Shown in pieces: positions 1 to 8,470 of a stretch of DNA of 64,000 nt. Position 1 is the stretch's first letter. Every line of letters starts with the position of its first letter. The notes below the pieces were generated by a model. It was not told the DNA's origin, searched no databases, and saw only the letters and a program-made list of their open reading frames with translations. A program made the position numbers and the translations under genes. The stretch is from Bacillota bacterium (GTDB lineage Bacteria; Bacillota; Clostridia; Acetivibrionales; DSM-1351), in NCBI GenBank assembly GCA_023393115.1, contig JAEWMS010000086.1, positions 131,487 to 195,486 of the forward strand, written 5' to 3'.

Positions 1-2240
1 GAATACATGCTGTATCTGAAGACGGACAATTATATTCATATATGAGTAATTGGGGGTGGGGTAAATATGCTAGTTTAACCAATATTGACAAAATTTTATT
101 TATGGAAAGTAGCGGAGGTCTTATCGTAAGGACGCTTGATGGTAAAATAGCATTTTACAATAAAATAAAACCTGAAAACACATTTCGTACTGAAGATCTA
201 AAATTATATGAAGGAGAAAAATCAATTTATGACAGCACTTATAATAAATTAGTAGAATTTGATGCTACTGCTGGTGGTTTAGTTGCTGACTATTTACAAA
301 TAGGTGATAGGTTTTGCTATGTTACAAAGCAAGGTGATATTTGCTATGTAGTTTCTGAATATAAAGGTAGAGATGATAATTGGATACATACAACTTCATA
401 TAAAACAGTAAATTGTGGTAAATTGGATTCAATTTTTGATATTTCATACAAAACTGTAAAAGCAATTTCAAAGTCAAAAATATTTAACACTCCATTACGG
501 GAAGGTTCTGAAAGATACTTTATTTATGTATCTGACAACGTGCAGCAAGACACGTATTTTGGAGACTATACAGAGTATTTTCCTTTTTCTCATTTAGACT
601 ATCCGGTACTTAGTTACTTAAATGCAAACAGGTTTAACATTTACATCGTTACTCCCAAGCAGGCAAGGAATTTAAAGCTTGCATATCCATATGTACCAGT
701 TAACAGGCAACAGCTATCATTAAAAGAGTTGATTTACAGTTCAGTTATGGATAGTGCATTCTGTAAAGATACCGATACGGTAAGAAAATTGATTGAAAAG
801 AGGTATGATACATATACAAAGCAGGGTTCTACTACTCTAACACTATTAGTTAACGAGGAAAGTGTCAGGTACAACCAGGTCTATAGAGACTTTGAAAATG
901 ACCCAAAGTATTCTGAAAGATGGCTGTATACTCATGATCCTACATACTTTGATAATTCAAATGGATTAGATTCAAATTCCGGCAAATGGATTTTAACCCC
1001 ACTATATACCTTCAGCAAGGTAGGAAAATATGTAGTTAGCGCACAATTCAGGGATAATACCAAAGACGACAATAGATTCGATAATTATCGTCTTTGGTCG
1101 AATAAATCTGCACCCGCAACAATTTTTGTACATCGAAGGCCAATAGCGTTATTTAGTACGCAGATATCTGAGAAAAAATCATCCAACGTTTTTTTAACAT
1201 ATCTCGACCAATCCTATGATCTTGACCACAATAAATCTAGAACCGATAAAGGGATTGCGCAACGGAAATGGCAATATAAAAAAGTTGACTCAGATACCTG
1301 GATTGACGGCAAACCAACAAATCTAACTTATAACACAGGGAAATACGAGATTCAGTTAATGGTCCGGGACATTGAAGGGGCTTGGAGCAAACCGTATATT
1401 GATACGATAGATACTTCAGACCTGCCACCGGCTATATATGCAACCCCTGATAGTTATAATGGCGCTGGGCCTGTATATATCACAATTACCGCTACAGACA
1501 ATGGGGAAGATGACTTTGCTTATATGCGGTATGCTGTCACTAATAGTACTGAACTACCAGCCTCTTCACAGTGGATAAAGGTAGAGGAGGGGGAAAAAGA
1601 AAAATCAATTGCTCTTAATACCGATGGCTGGTATTATCTCCATATGGAGGCTTATGACAAAATCGGTCAGACAGGCAAAAATTTAGCTGGTCCGTATATC
1701 ATAAATAATGTAAAAGCGGGAAACTTTTTTATTACAATGATGCTGGATGTAGGCTGGAGAGCTTACTATTTCGATCTTGATCGGGGCATTGATGATAATC
1801 GCGACGGAATGATCGACCGGTATCCGAGAAGACCGAATACTGATATTGGTACCCTAAAAATGCCCATAAACTATTATAGTCTTGTCTCTAGCCCAAGAAC
1901 TTATATTAAGGCAGGCTACAGAGTTAAAGGCAGGATAGATATTCAGGGTAATCCTGATTCTGCGAGGTTTAAGATAAATTATAAAGTAAAGGAAACTATA
2001 CATACTGATACTGTAAACCTTGTAAAAGACTCGGGAGACACTTACACCTTTGAATGGATTATTCCATTGGACACCGATGATAGGTCCTTTATAAGTTTTG
2101 ATTTGGAAATGAATAAAGGAAGCATTACTTACGGTAATGAAAAATGGAATGATATCTGGGACACAAGAAATTCCTCACGGTATGTATTCTATGTCTGCGG
2201 AAAAGTTACAGATGATTTGATTTATATTCAGAGTCAATAA
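1..2240 (+). CDS. Large probable surface/secreted protein, 5'-truncated by window edge
   Basis: The frame is open from the first bases of the window, reading IHAVSEDGQLYSYM before the first internal Met at 42, so the gene begins upstream and this is its 3' part (about 745 residues). I do not recognise a named family. The early part has short W/G/Y-rich stretches suggestive of beta-propeller-like repeats. The middle has two PKD/Ig-like stretches of the G-K-Y-x-V type, around residues 325-365 and 425-455 counted from the Met at 42. An Ig-like segment of the kind seen in clostridial surface proteins (...YITITATDNG..., W-x-Y-L-H) follows near 480-550. The last 170 residues form a separate beta-rich domain containing a D-rich stretch (DRGIDDNRDGMID) that resembles a Ca-binding or dockerin-like loop but is not duplicated. 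No cysteine-rich or enzymatic motif is evident. Extracellular location is inferred from composition. The next genes form a convergent/parallel group of equally unknown proteins. Confidence 0.7.
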   Translation, partial: IHAVSEDGQLYSYMSNWGWGKYASLTNIDKILFMESSGGLIVRTLDGKIAFYNKIKPENTFRTEDLKLYEGEKSIYDSTYNKLVEFDATAGGLVADYLQIGDRFCYVTKQGDICYVVSEYKGRDDNWIHTTSYKTVNCGKLDSIFDISYKTVKAISKSKIFNTPLREGSERYFIYVSDNVQQDTYFGDYTEYFPFSHLDYPVLSYLNANRFNIYIVTPKQARNLKLAYPYVPVNRQQLSLKELIYSSVMDSAFCKDTDTVRKLIEKRYDTYTKQGSTTLTLLVNEESVRYNQVYRDFENDPKYSERWLYTHDPTYFDNSNGLDSNSGKWILTPLYTFSKVGKYVVSAQFRDNTKDDNRFDNYRLWSNKSAPATIFVHRRPIALFSTQISEKKSSNVFLTYLDQSYDLDHNKSRTDKGIAQRKWQYKKVDSDTWIDGKPTNLTYNTGKYEIQLMVRDIEGAWSKPYIDTIDTSDLPPAIYATPDSYNGAGPVYITITATDNGEDDFAYMRYAVTNSTELPASSQWIKVEEGEKEKSIALNTDGWYYLHMEAYDKIGQTGKNLAGPYIINNVKAGNFFITMMLDVGWRAYYFDLDRGIDDNRDGMIDRYPRRPNTDIGTLKMPINYYSLVSSPRTYIKAGYRVKGRIDIQGNPDSARFKINYKVKETIHTDTVNLVKDSGDTYTFEWIIPLDTDDRSFISFDLEMNKGSITYGNEKWNDIWDTRNSSRYVFYVCGKVTDDLIYIQSQ

Positions 2241-2297
2241 ACACATTCAAAGAATAGAAAGAATAGAAAATATATAGGTTCTATATGTTAAAATGAG

Positions 2298-2333
2298 TAA
2301 ATCCTCCAAGGACAGAAAGCTTTGGAGGATTTA
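2298..2333. terminator. Bidirectional hairpin between convergent genes
   Basis: A perfect 12-bp stem (2298-2309 with 2322-2333, TAAATCCTCCAA and its complement) encloses a 12-nt loop. It sits between the end of the large surface-protein gene and the stop of the small minus-strand gene. Flanking T-tracts are short on both sides, so termination strength is uncertain. Confidence 0.6.
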
Positions 2334-2346
2334 TTCCGTCGCGGGC

Positions 2347-2475
2347 TTACTTACCCTGCTTTCCCTTATATTCATTACTGAAACGGGGATTGTCAGGATT
2401 CTGAATTGCCGCCTGCTCTGCCTTGTTTTGTGCATTTGGTTTCGAAGTAACCTTATCCTTTTTACCTTTAAACAT
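2347..2475 (-). CDS. Small hypothetical protein, 42 aa, Lys/Gln/Asn-rich
   Basis: Reading the minus strand from 2475 gives a 42-codon ORF starting MFKGKKDKVTSKPNAQNK and ending EYKGKQGK-stop. An AAAGGAG ribosome-binding site lies 8 nt before the ATG, and a 12-bp hairpin follows the stop. The product is highly hydrophilic and basic (about 9 Lys), with no cysteine, no signal peptide and no membrane segment. It therefore looks like a small cytosolic or spore-type protein, possibly nucleic-acid binding. I do not recognise the family. The strong RBS, in-frame stop and terminator are the support; conservation in relatives would decide it. Confidence 0.6.
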   Translation of the reverse strand: MFKGKKDKVTSKPNAQNKAEQAAIQNPDNPRFSNEYKGKQGK

Positions 2476-2705
2476 TGAATTTGCTCCTTTAAAAATGTAT
2501 TAAAATAATAATTAGAATTGACATATATCAACCCTAAATATATTTTGTTGAAATTGAGGTTTATTATGTGGTATTCAATTAATAATTGCGTAATTGGTTC
2601 ATTTAGGACCCATCAGAAACAACTAATCATATACTAAAAATGTGATACTTGATTTTTTATGATAATAATTTTTGCTAGAAAACAAAAGGGGGCCTGAATA
2701 CGGAT

Positions 2706-3386
2706 ATGACTGAAAACACTGATACTAAAAATAACGGCCAGCACAAAGATTTTTATGGATACGGCGGTATTGAGTCTCTTGACAGGTATATAAAAATAGA
2801 ATATGGCTACGGTTGGGAACAAAAATCAAGTAAGTGCATAGAAGGAATTCCAAACTTCAAACAGAGCAGCTTTGGGGCTGAAAATCAGAATAATTGTACT
2901 TTAGCTTCAATTACAAGAATTATGAAATATTATTCTGATCTGGGATTGCAGGGGATTCCATCAGATATACAAGATATATACAGTATAGTCAGAGAAATTG
3001 GGGTAAAGCATGGATATTCTCCTGAAAAATCCGGATTATTCAGAGATTTATTCATTTATACCCCCTTTGAAATAAAAACAATTGTAAGGGAGACCTGGAG
3101 TAAATTCGGATATGTAGGAAGTAAGTCCAAAAACATTTATTACCGTAAACTAAAAATAATAAAAAACAGCATAGATGACATGAATCCGGTACTGTTGAAT
3201 ATAGCAGGTGGTGATTACCAGGGACATACAGTTACCGTTATCGGTTACAAAGTTTACGGCGACAACAGAGAATGTCAGCCCGATATGTCATTTGTCACGG
3301 TATTAGATGGTTGGAGCGAGGAAGTAAGGTATATTGATTGGAAGAAATTTGGTATAACATTGGCCAATGTTACAAGAATGCTTTGA
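2706..3386 (+). CDS. C39-like/papain-fold cysteine peptidase-like protein
   Basis: A 226-residue protein without a signal peptide. The pattern is that of C39-like (papain-fold) peptidases: Cys64 in N-N-C-T-L-A-S at the start of a helix, His174 in G-H-T-V-T-V-I-G-Y, and Asp201 in V-L-D-G-W. A preceding Gln61 (E-N-Q-N-N-C) could serve as the oxyanion residue. The arrangement suggests a soluble thiol peptidase, or a domain that processes or binds a peptide substrate, but no partner ABC exporter is adjacent. A GGGGG tract lies 13 nt before the ATG, a weak spacing for an RBS. The gene ends just before a strong bidirectional terminator shared with apgM. The activity is inferred from the triad only. 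Confidence 0.6.
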   Translation: MTENTDTKNNGQHKDFYGYGGIESLDRYIKIEYGYGWEQKSSKCIEGIPNFKQSSFGAENQNNCTLASITRIMKYYSDLGLQGIPSDIQDIYSIVREIGVKHGYSPEKSGLFRDLFIYTPFEIKTIVRETWSKFGYVGSKSKNIYYRKLKIIKNSIDDMNPVLLNIAGGDYQGHTVTVIGYKVYGDNRECQPDMSFVTVLDGWSEEVRYIDWKKFGITLANVTRML

Positions 3387-3454
3387 TGACTTTAATGGAG
3401 CTTTAGCGAGAGCTTCGGATAGCTGGTATACATTAACAAATAGCCATGTGAAAA

Positions 3455-3495
3455 CCCCCGCCCCCGATGTTTCCATGGGACATCGGGGGCGGGGG
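3455..3495. terminator. Strong bidirectional terminator, 16-bp GC-rich stem
   Basis: A perfect 16-bp stem (3455-3470 with 3480-3495; two runs of five C on the left arm) has a 9-nt loop. It lies between the convergent C39-like gene and apgM. An A-run precedes it, which reads as a U-run on the minus strand, so it should stop apgM transcripts well. Confidence 0.9.
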
Positions 3496-3508
3496 CTGTA
3501 TAAAACAT

Positions 3509-4735
3509 TTATGCTTTTGGAAATTGATGTGTTATAAACCAATCCATCAGTTTATAACCCTCCTCAACAAAAATACCTGTCTTTTTTGCTTCTGCTTCAT
3601 CATAACTCTGGGCCTCTGACTGTATTTCATTAGTACTGTCATATAAAATAAACGGAACGGGCTCAGAGGTATGGGTACGCAAGCTCAGTGGAGTGGGATG
3701 ATCAGGAAGCACCAGAATCCTGTACTCTCCGTGCTTTTTAAGTCCCTCCAGAATTGGAGCTACAACCTTTTGGTCCAGATATTCAATAGCTTTTACCTTG
3801 TTATCAATTTCAAACCGGTGGCCGCATTCATCAGGAGCTTCAACATGGACATAAACAAAATCCTTACCGTTATCCAGCTCTGCCAAAGCAGCGTTGGCCT
3901 TTCCGATAAAGTTTGTGTGTATGTTACCTGTGGCACCTTCTACATCAACAGAGTCAAGTCCGGCACATAAGCCTATACCCTTTAAAAGATCAACAGCTGA
4001 AATCATGGTTCCTGTCTTATTGTACTTTTCACTGAAAGAAGCTAAAGCAGGCTTTTTACCTTCTCCCCATAGCCATATGGAATTTGCAGGTCTGAGTCCA
4101 CGGGCTTTTCTCGCCTCATTTACAGGATGATTCTTAAGAATATCATAGCTCTTCTTCATGAGCTCCAGCAGCAAACCGGATTCTTCCTTGGGAAGATATT
4201 CAGTCACTTTCCTTTCCAGAATATCATGGGGAGGAGTGCAGCCCAAACCTGTTTTACCGTTGCTCCAGACCATACAATGTCTGTAGCTTATTCCTGGATA
4301 GAAATTAATATTTTCACGGCTTAACTCACTATTAACAGCCTCAATCAGAATCCGTGCCTCTTCGGTGGAAATTTCATCAGAACTGTAATCAATCATGGTT
4401 TTATCGGCATAAGCAGCTTCGGCTTCGGATAAGTATACCAGATTACAGCGAAGAGCTACATCGGTAGGCAGGAGTTCTATTCCCATACTTACTGCTTCAA
4501 GGGGAGAACGGCCTGTATAATAAATTTTAGGGTTATATCCCATAACTGAAAGATTGGCAGCGTCGCTTCCTGGAGGAATTCCATCAGGAACTGTTTTAAC
4601 CAGACCAACGGTACCCTTTTTTGCTAGCATATCTATATTTGGCTTCTTTGCATACTGCAAAGGAGTTTTGTTATCCAACTCCTGCATGGGATAGTCTGCC
4701 ATGCCGTCACCTAAAACAACAACATATTTCATATT
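3509..4735 (-). CDS. apgM: Cofactor-independent phosphoglycerate mutase, ApgM type / proposed homoserine kinase
   Basis: This alkaline-phosphatase-superfamily enzyme belongs to the archaeal-type aPGAM family. The N-terminus reads MKYVVVLGDGMADYP (first metal-binding Asp). The nucleophile is probably Ser56 in P-G-S-D-A-A-N. C-terminal metal ligands are visible in H-V-E-A-P-D-E-C-G-H and L-P-D-H-P-T-P. Bacterial members of this subfamily have also been proposed to act as homoserine kinase in genomes without thrB, so the substrate (3-/2-phosphoglycerate or homoserine) cannot be fixed from sequence. An upstream in-frame ATG at 4744 is possible, but GGGGG lies 6 nt before the ATG at 4735, which I chose. 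It follows glnS across a 107-bp gap that holds a hairpin. Confidence 0.88.
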   Translation of the reverse strand, partial: NMKYVVVLGDGMADYPMQELDNKTPLQYAKKPNIDMLAKKGTVGLVKTVPDGIPPGSDAANLSVMGYNPKIYYTGRSPLEAVSMGIELLPTDVALRCNLVYLSEAEAAYADKTMIDYSSDEISTEEARILIEAVNSELSRENINFYPGISYRHCMVWSNGKTGLGCTPPHDILERKVTEYLPKEESGLLLELMKKSYDILKNHPVNEARKARGLRPANSIWLWGEGKKPALASFSEKYNKTGTMISAVDLLKGIGLCAGLDSVDVEGATGNIHTNFIGKANAALAELDNGKDFVYVHVEAPDECGHRFEIDNKVKAIEYLDQKVVAPILEGLKKHGEYRILVLPDHPTPLSLRTHTSEPVPFILYDSTNEIQSEAQSYDEAEAKKTGIFVEEGYKLMDWFITHQFPKA

Positions 4736-4800
4736 AGCCCCCATTCTCCAACTTTATTTACGAAAACTCCGTCTTCGCGAATAATCAGCTGGCGTAATAT

Positions 4801-4828
4801 ATGCAGGGGATAAATGAATCCCCTGCAT
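4801..4828 (-). terminator. Hairpin terminator downstream of glnS
   Basis: An 11-bp perfect stem, ATGCAGGGGAT (4801-4811) with 4818-4828, encloses a 6-nt loop just after the glnS stop. The following minus-strand sequence is A/T-rich but not a pure U-run. It may terminate gltX-glnS transcription only partly before apgM. Confidence 0.6.
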
Positions 4829-4842
4829 GACTATAAAAAATT

Positions 4843-6558
4843 CTAACCTTTAGTTGCAACCTTTGCCCAGGTATCCTTAAGACCGACAGTACGGTTGAAA
4901 ATCAGTTTGTTTTCTGTAGAATCGGTATCAACGCAGTAATAACCCATTCTAAGGAACTGGAATCGGTCCCCTGGTTTAGCTTTTACAAGATCAGGTTCAA
5001 CCATGCAATTATCAATAATTTCTAGGGAATCAGGATTAAGATTTGATCTGAAATCCTTACCCTCTTCAACATCCTCAGGATCGATTTTCATAAATAAATG
5101 ATCATATAGGCGGACCTCGGTCTTAACAGCATGAGAAGCCGAAACCCAATGCAAAGTACCTTTTACCTTTCTTCCGTCAGGAGAATTACCACCCTTGGAA
5201 GCAGGGTCATAGGTACATCTCAGCTCAATAATCTCTCCTGCGTCGTTCTTCACCACGCTCGAACAGGTAATAAAATAAGTATTTTTCAGACGAACCTCCT
5301 TACCCGGTGCAAGTCGGAAGAACTTGTTGGGAGGATTTTCCATAAAGTCGTCCTGTTCAATATATATTTCTCTTGAAAAAGGCAGTTTTCTAGTTCCCAT
5401 CTCAGGATTCTCAGGATTGTTTTCAACGTCAAACCATTCAACCTGACCTTCGGGATAGTTTTCTATAACAACCTTCAAAGGCCTTAATACGGCCATAACT
5501 CTTGATGCACTGTAGTTCAAATCATCCCTAATGCAGTGCTCCAAAAGTGCAAAGTCAACAAGACTGTTGTTCTTTGCAACACCTATTTTTTCACAGAAGG
5601 TTCTGATTGATGCTGGAGTATAACCACGTCTTCTCAAACCGGATATAGTGGGCATTCTAGGATCATCCCAACCCTTTACATAATTCTCGTTTACAAGTTG
5701 AAGGAGTTTACGCTTGCTCATCTGTGTATATGCCAGATTTAAACGTGCAAACTCAATCTGCCTGGGTTTTGCAGGTAAATCAATATTTTCCTTGACCCAG
5801 TCATAGAGAGGTCTATGGTCCTCAAACTCAAGAGAACAGAGGGAATGGGTAATACCCTCCACAACATCCTCAATTGGGTGGGCATAATCATACATTGGAT
5901 AAATACACCACTGGTCACCTGTTCTGTGATGGTGAGCTCTAAGAATTCTGTATATTACAGGATCTCGCATGTTGATATTCGGTGAAGCCATATCGATTTT
6001 AGCTCTCAGAACTTTTGAGCCGTCAGCGAATTCACCATTTTTCATTCTCTCAAACAAATCCAGATTCTCTTCGATGGACCTGTCTCTGTAGGGGCTGTTT
6101 TTACCGGGTTCGGTAAGTGTACCTCTATGTTCTCGTATCTGATCTGCAGTCAGATCACAAACAAATGCTTTTCCGGCTTTTATGAGCTTAACTGCACAAT
6201 CGTACATTATATCGAAATATTCGGATGCATAAAACATATTGTCCCAGTTGAAACCAAGCCATTTAACATCTTCCTGTATTGATTCAACATATTCCACATC
6301 TTCCTTGCTGGGATTTGTATCATCAAAACGAAGGTTACACTTACCTCCGTATTTCAGAGCAGTTCCGAAATCTATACATATGGCTTTGGCATGGCCTATG
6401 TGAAGATATCCGTTAGGTTCTGGCGGAAATCTTGTTATTACAATATTATCAGGAACTTTGCCGGCAGCCAGATCCTCATCAATAAAGTCATAGATAAAGT
6501 TTGAGGGTTGTGCATTTTCTTCTTCATTTACAGAGCTGTTGAGTATTTCGTCAGCCAT
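4843..6558 (-). CDS. glnS: Glutaminyl-tRNA synthetase
   Basis: Class I aminoacyl-tRNA synthetase, 571 residues, close to the usual length of GlnRS without the extra N-terminal domain. The catalytic core shows the HIGH signature in GYLHIGHAKAI (near residue 50) and the KMSKS equivalent QMSKRKL (near 283). The GlnRS-type C-terminal anticodon-binding beta-barrels occupy roughly residues 345-565. It charges tRNA-Gln directly. Many Firmicutes instead use GluRS plus the GatCAB amidotransferase; some clostridia carry both. GGAGG lies 7 nt before the ATG. It lies 56 bp downstream of gltX on the same strand without an obvious terminator, so the two are probably cotranscribed from the gltX T-box promoter. 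Confidence 0.96.
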   Translation of the reverse strand: MADEILNSSVNEEENAQPSNFIYDFIDEDLAAGKVPDNIVITRFPPEPNGYLHIGHAKAICIDFGTALKYGGKCNLRFDDTNPSKEDVEYVESIQEDVKWLGFNWDNMFYASEYFDIMYDCAVKLIKAGKAFVCDLTADQIREHRGTLTEPGKNSPYRDRSIEENLDLFERMKNGEFADGSKVLRAKIDMASPNINMRDPVIYRILRAHHHRTGDQWCIYPMYDYAHPIEDVVEGITHSLCSLEFEDHRPLYDWVKENIDLPAKPRQIEFARLNLAYTQMSKRKLLQLVNENYVKGWDDPRMPTISGLRRRGYTPASIRTFCEKIGVAKNNSLVDFALLEHCIRDDLNYSASRVMAVLRPLKVVIENYPEGQVEWFDVENNPENPEMGTRKLPFSREIYIEQDDFMENPPNKFFRLAPGKEVRLKNTYFITCSSVVKNDAGEIIELRCTYDPASKGGNSPDGRKVKGTLHWVSASHAVKTEVRLYDHLFMKIDPEDVEEGKDFRSNLNPDSLEIIDNCMVEPDLVKAKPGDRFQFLRMGYYCVDTDSTENKLIFNRTVGLKDTWAKVATKG

Positions 6559-6614
6559 CGCTTTACCTCCATATATACCTAATAAATTTGATTATTAACA
6601 TATTTGCAGCATAT

Positions 6615-8069
6615 TTATAGATTGTTCTTAAGTTTTTCAATCCCAAATCCGATTCTCTTCAGAGTTTCTTCTTTACCAAGAATATCAGCTATTTCAACGG
6701 CTCCCCCCGGAGTTACGGCCTTACCTGAGATGGCAGTTCTTATGGGCCATAACATAAGGCTGTTCTTAATGCCAAGAGCTTCAATATGAGCAAAGAGCTT
6801 TTCATGGATAACATCAAAATTCCAGTCAGTGATGGACTCCAGTACAGGCACTGCTGAAATAAGGCTTTCCAGTGAGTTCTCAAGAGTTGTTTTACTCTTC
6901 TTGTGAACATACATCTGGATATCGTAGTCAGGAAGCTCATCGATAAAGTCAATAGTTTCAGGAATTGTTGTCAGAACCTCGGTTCTTAACTGCAATAACT
7001 TGCTGAGCTTCAAGGTATCGATATTCTTATTTTTTATAGCCTTTTCATAGTAGGGAAGAGCCAGCTTGTGAAACTCTTCAACAGGCATTTTTCTAATATA
7101 TTCTCCATTCATCCAGGTCAGCTTGTTTATATCAAATATAGCAGGTGATTTACTGATACCCTTTATATCAAATACTTCCTCCAGTTCCTTGAGGGAGTAT
7201 ATTTCTCTGGTATCTCCAGGGCTCCAGCCGAGAAGAACCACATAGTTGACAATTGCTTCTACAAGATAACCCATTGAAACAAGATCTTCAAAGGATGGGT
7301 CTCCGGCTCTTTTGCTTAGCTTCTGTCCAGAAGCCTTTAATATTAATGGCACGTGTACGTAAGTTGGAATATCCCAGCCGTAGGCTTGATACAAAAGATT
7401 ATACTTGGGCGTAGAGGCAAGATATTCATTTCCTCTTACCACGTGTGAAATAGCCATTTGATGGTCATCTATTACATTGGCGAAATTATATGTGGGAAGC
7501 CCGTCTGTCTTGATCAGAATCTGGTCATCAAGTTCGGTGTTATCCACGGTTATAGTACCATAAACAGCATCTTCAAAGCTTGTAGTCCCTGAGTCGGGCA
7601 TTTTCTGTCTGATAACGTAGGGTTCATTGTTTGCAAGCTTCTGCTCAATCTCTTCCTTTGATAAGCTGAGACAGTGGCGGTCATATCTATGGCCCTGTCC
7701 GGCAGCATCCTGTGCTTCCTTAAGTTCAGCAAGCCTTTCCTTTGAACAGAAGCAGTAGTATGCTCCACCTAGCTCAACAAGTTTTTTGGCATACTCCAGA
7801 TACATACCCTTTCTTTCACTTTGTACATATGGACCGTAAGCTCCACCTATATCAGGACCTTCATCGTGGGTAAGGCCTGCCAGTTCCAAGGTTTTGTAAA
7901 TAATGTCAACAGCACCTTCAACAAAACGTTCCTGATCTGTATCCTCTATTCTTAAAATGAATTTACCATTTTCTTTTTTTGCTATCAGATATTCATATAG
8001 CGCTGTTCTCAAGTTTCCGATATGCATGTAACCGGTCGGACTTGGTGCAAATCTTGTTCTTGTTTGCAT
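6615..8069 (-). CDS. gltX: Glutamyl-tRNA synthetase
   Basis: Class Ib synthetase of 484 residues from the chosen start MQTRTRFAPSPTGYMHIG. The HIGH motif (M-H-I-G-N) is near residue 16 and K-L-S-K-R near 250, with the helical anticodon-binding domain at the C-terminus. The open frame extends upstream to 8204, but that part overlaps the T-box terminator. The ATG at 8069 has GGGAG 7 nt upstream and matches the family N-terminus. It supplies Glu-tRNA-Glu. Expression should rise when uncharged tRNA accumulates, through the leader described separately. glnS follows. Confidence 0.97.
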   Translation of the reverse strand: MQTRTRFAPSPTGYMHIGNLRTALYEYLIAKKENGKFILRIEDTDQERFVEGAVDIIYKTLELAGLTHDEGPDIGGAYGPYVQSERKGMYLEYAKKLVELGGAYYCFCSKERLAELKEAQDAAGQGHRYDRHCLSLSKEEIEQKLANNEPYVIRQKMPDSGTTSFEDAVYGTITVDNTELDDQILIKTDGLPTYNFANVIDDHQMAISHVVRGNEYLASTPKYNLLYQAYGWDIPTYVHVPLILKASGQKLSKRAGDPSFEDLVSMGYLVEAIVNYVVLLGWSPGDTREIYSLKELEEVFDIKGISKSPAIFDINKLTWMNGEYIRKMPVEEFHKLALPYYEKAIKNKNIDTLKLSKLLQLRTEVLTTIPETIDFIDELPDYDIQMYVHKKSKTTLENSLESLISAVPVLESITDWNFDVIHEKLFAHIEALGIKNSLMLWPIRTAISGKAVTPGGAVEIADILGKEETLKRIGFGIEKLKNNL

Positions 8070-8118
8070 ATTGCTTCTCCCTTCCATATTATATTGATAA
8101 TACATATTAAAATAAAAA

Positions 8119-8350
8119 CCTTTCGTCCATATGCAGGACGAAAGGTAATCTTCCGCGGTACCACCGTGCTTGGCAAAGCCCTCTATAAAAACGATAACTG
8201 ACATCCGTTCTTACCTCTGTAACGGGAGTAACCCGTCAGACTTACTTCATTCAATAAACAGAATGTTTCTTCGGCCTGAAGCTCGGATACCTGTTTCCAT
8301 CAGTGTTTCTACCGGTTTCCCACCATCCCCGGCTCTCTGTAAGTCCTTTT
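8119..8350 (-). promoter_or_regulatory. T-box riboswitch leader of gltX-glnS
   Basis: Read on the minus strand, the leader has a Stem I base (GGACTTAC near 8346, pairing with GTAAGTCT near 8241). It also has the AGAGAG and GGTGGGAAACC elements of the Stem I apex, and the diagnostic T-box AAGCACGGTGGTACCGCGG (8153-8172). A 10-bp intrinsic terminator, CCTTTCGTCC (8136-8145) with 8119-8128, is followed by TTTTTATTTT. A GAA (Glu) triplet at 8252-8250, just inside the 3' base of Stem I, is a plausible specifier, but I could not fold the leader to prove it. Uncharged tRNA binding would favour the antiterminator and read-through. Confidence 0.92.
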
Positions 8351-8422
8351 AATTGCAATTGACTATAGAAACTTAAAGACGTACTTATTATCGTCATTGC
8401 TAATAAATATAGGTTGTTCTAT

Positions 8423-8452
8423 ATTATATTATTTTAAAATAATATGTGTCAA
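8423..8452 (-). promoter_or_regulatory. Consensus promoter for the gltX leader
   Basis: TTGACA (8452-8447) and TATAAT (8428-8423) on the minus strand are separated by 18 bp. The spacer is occupied by a perfect 20-bp AT palindrome (8426-8445). The expected start near 8416 gives a leader of about 350 nt, the right size for the T-box. Confidence 0.8.
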
Positions 8453-8470
8453 GACTTTGGTTAAAAGAGC

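Noticed and set aside
2293..2478. 61-residue plus-strand ORF
   Set aside because: It starts inside a terminator hairpin, has no RBS, and runs antisense to the better supported 42-residue gene.
3455..3495. CRISPR-like or mobile-element terminus because of the long GC-rich inverted repeat
   Set aside because: Single copy, between convergent stops, with A/T flanks: a normal bidirectional terminator. No direct-repeat array exists in the window.
8070..8204. N-terminal extension of gltX to 8204 and the plus-strand ORF 8170-8352
   Set aside because: Both lie in the T-box leader; the extension would read through the intrinsic terminator and has no RBS, and the opposite ORF is the shadow of a structured RNA.
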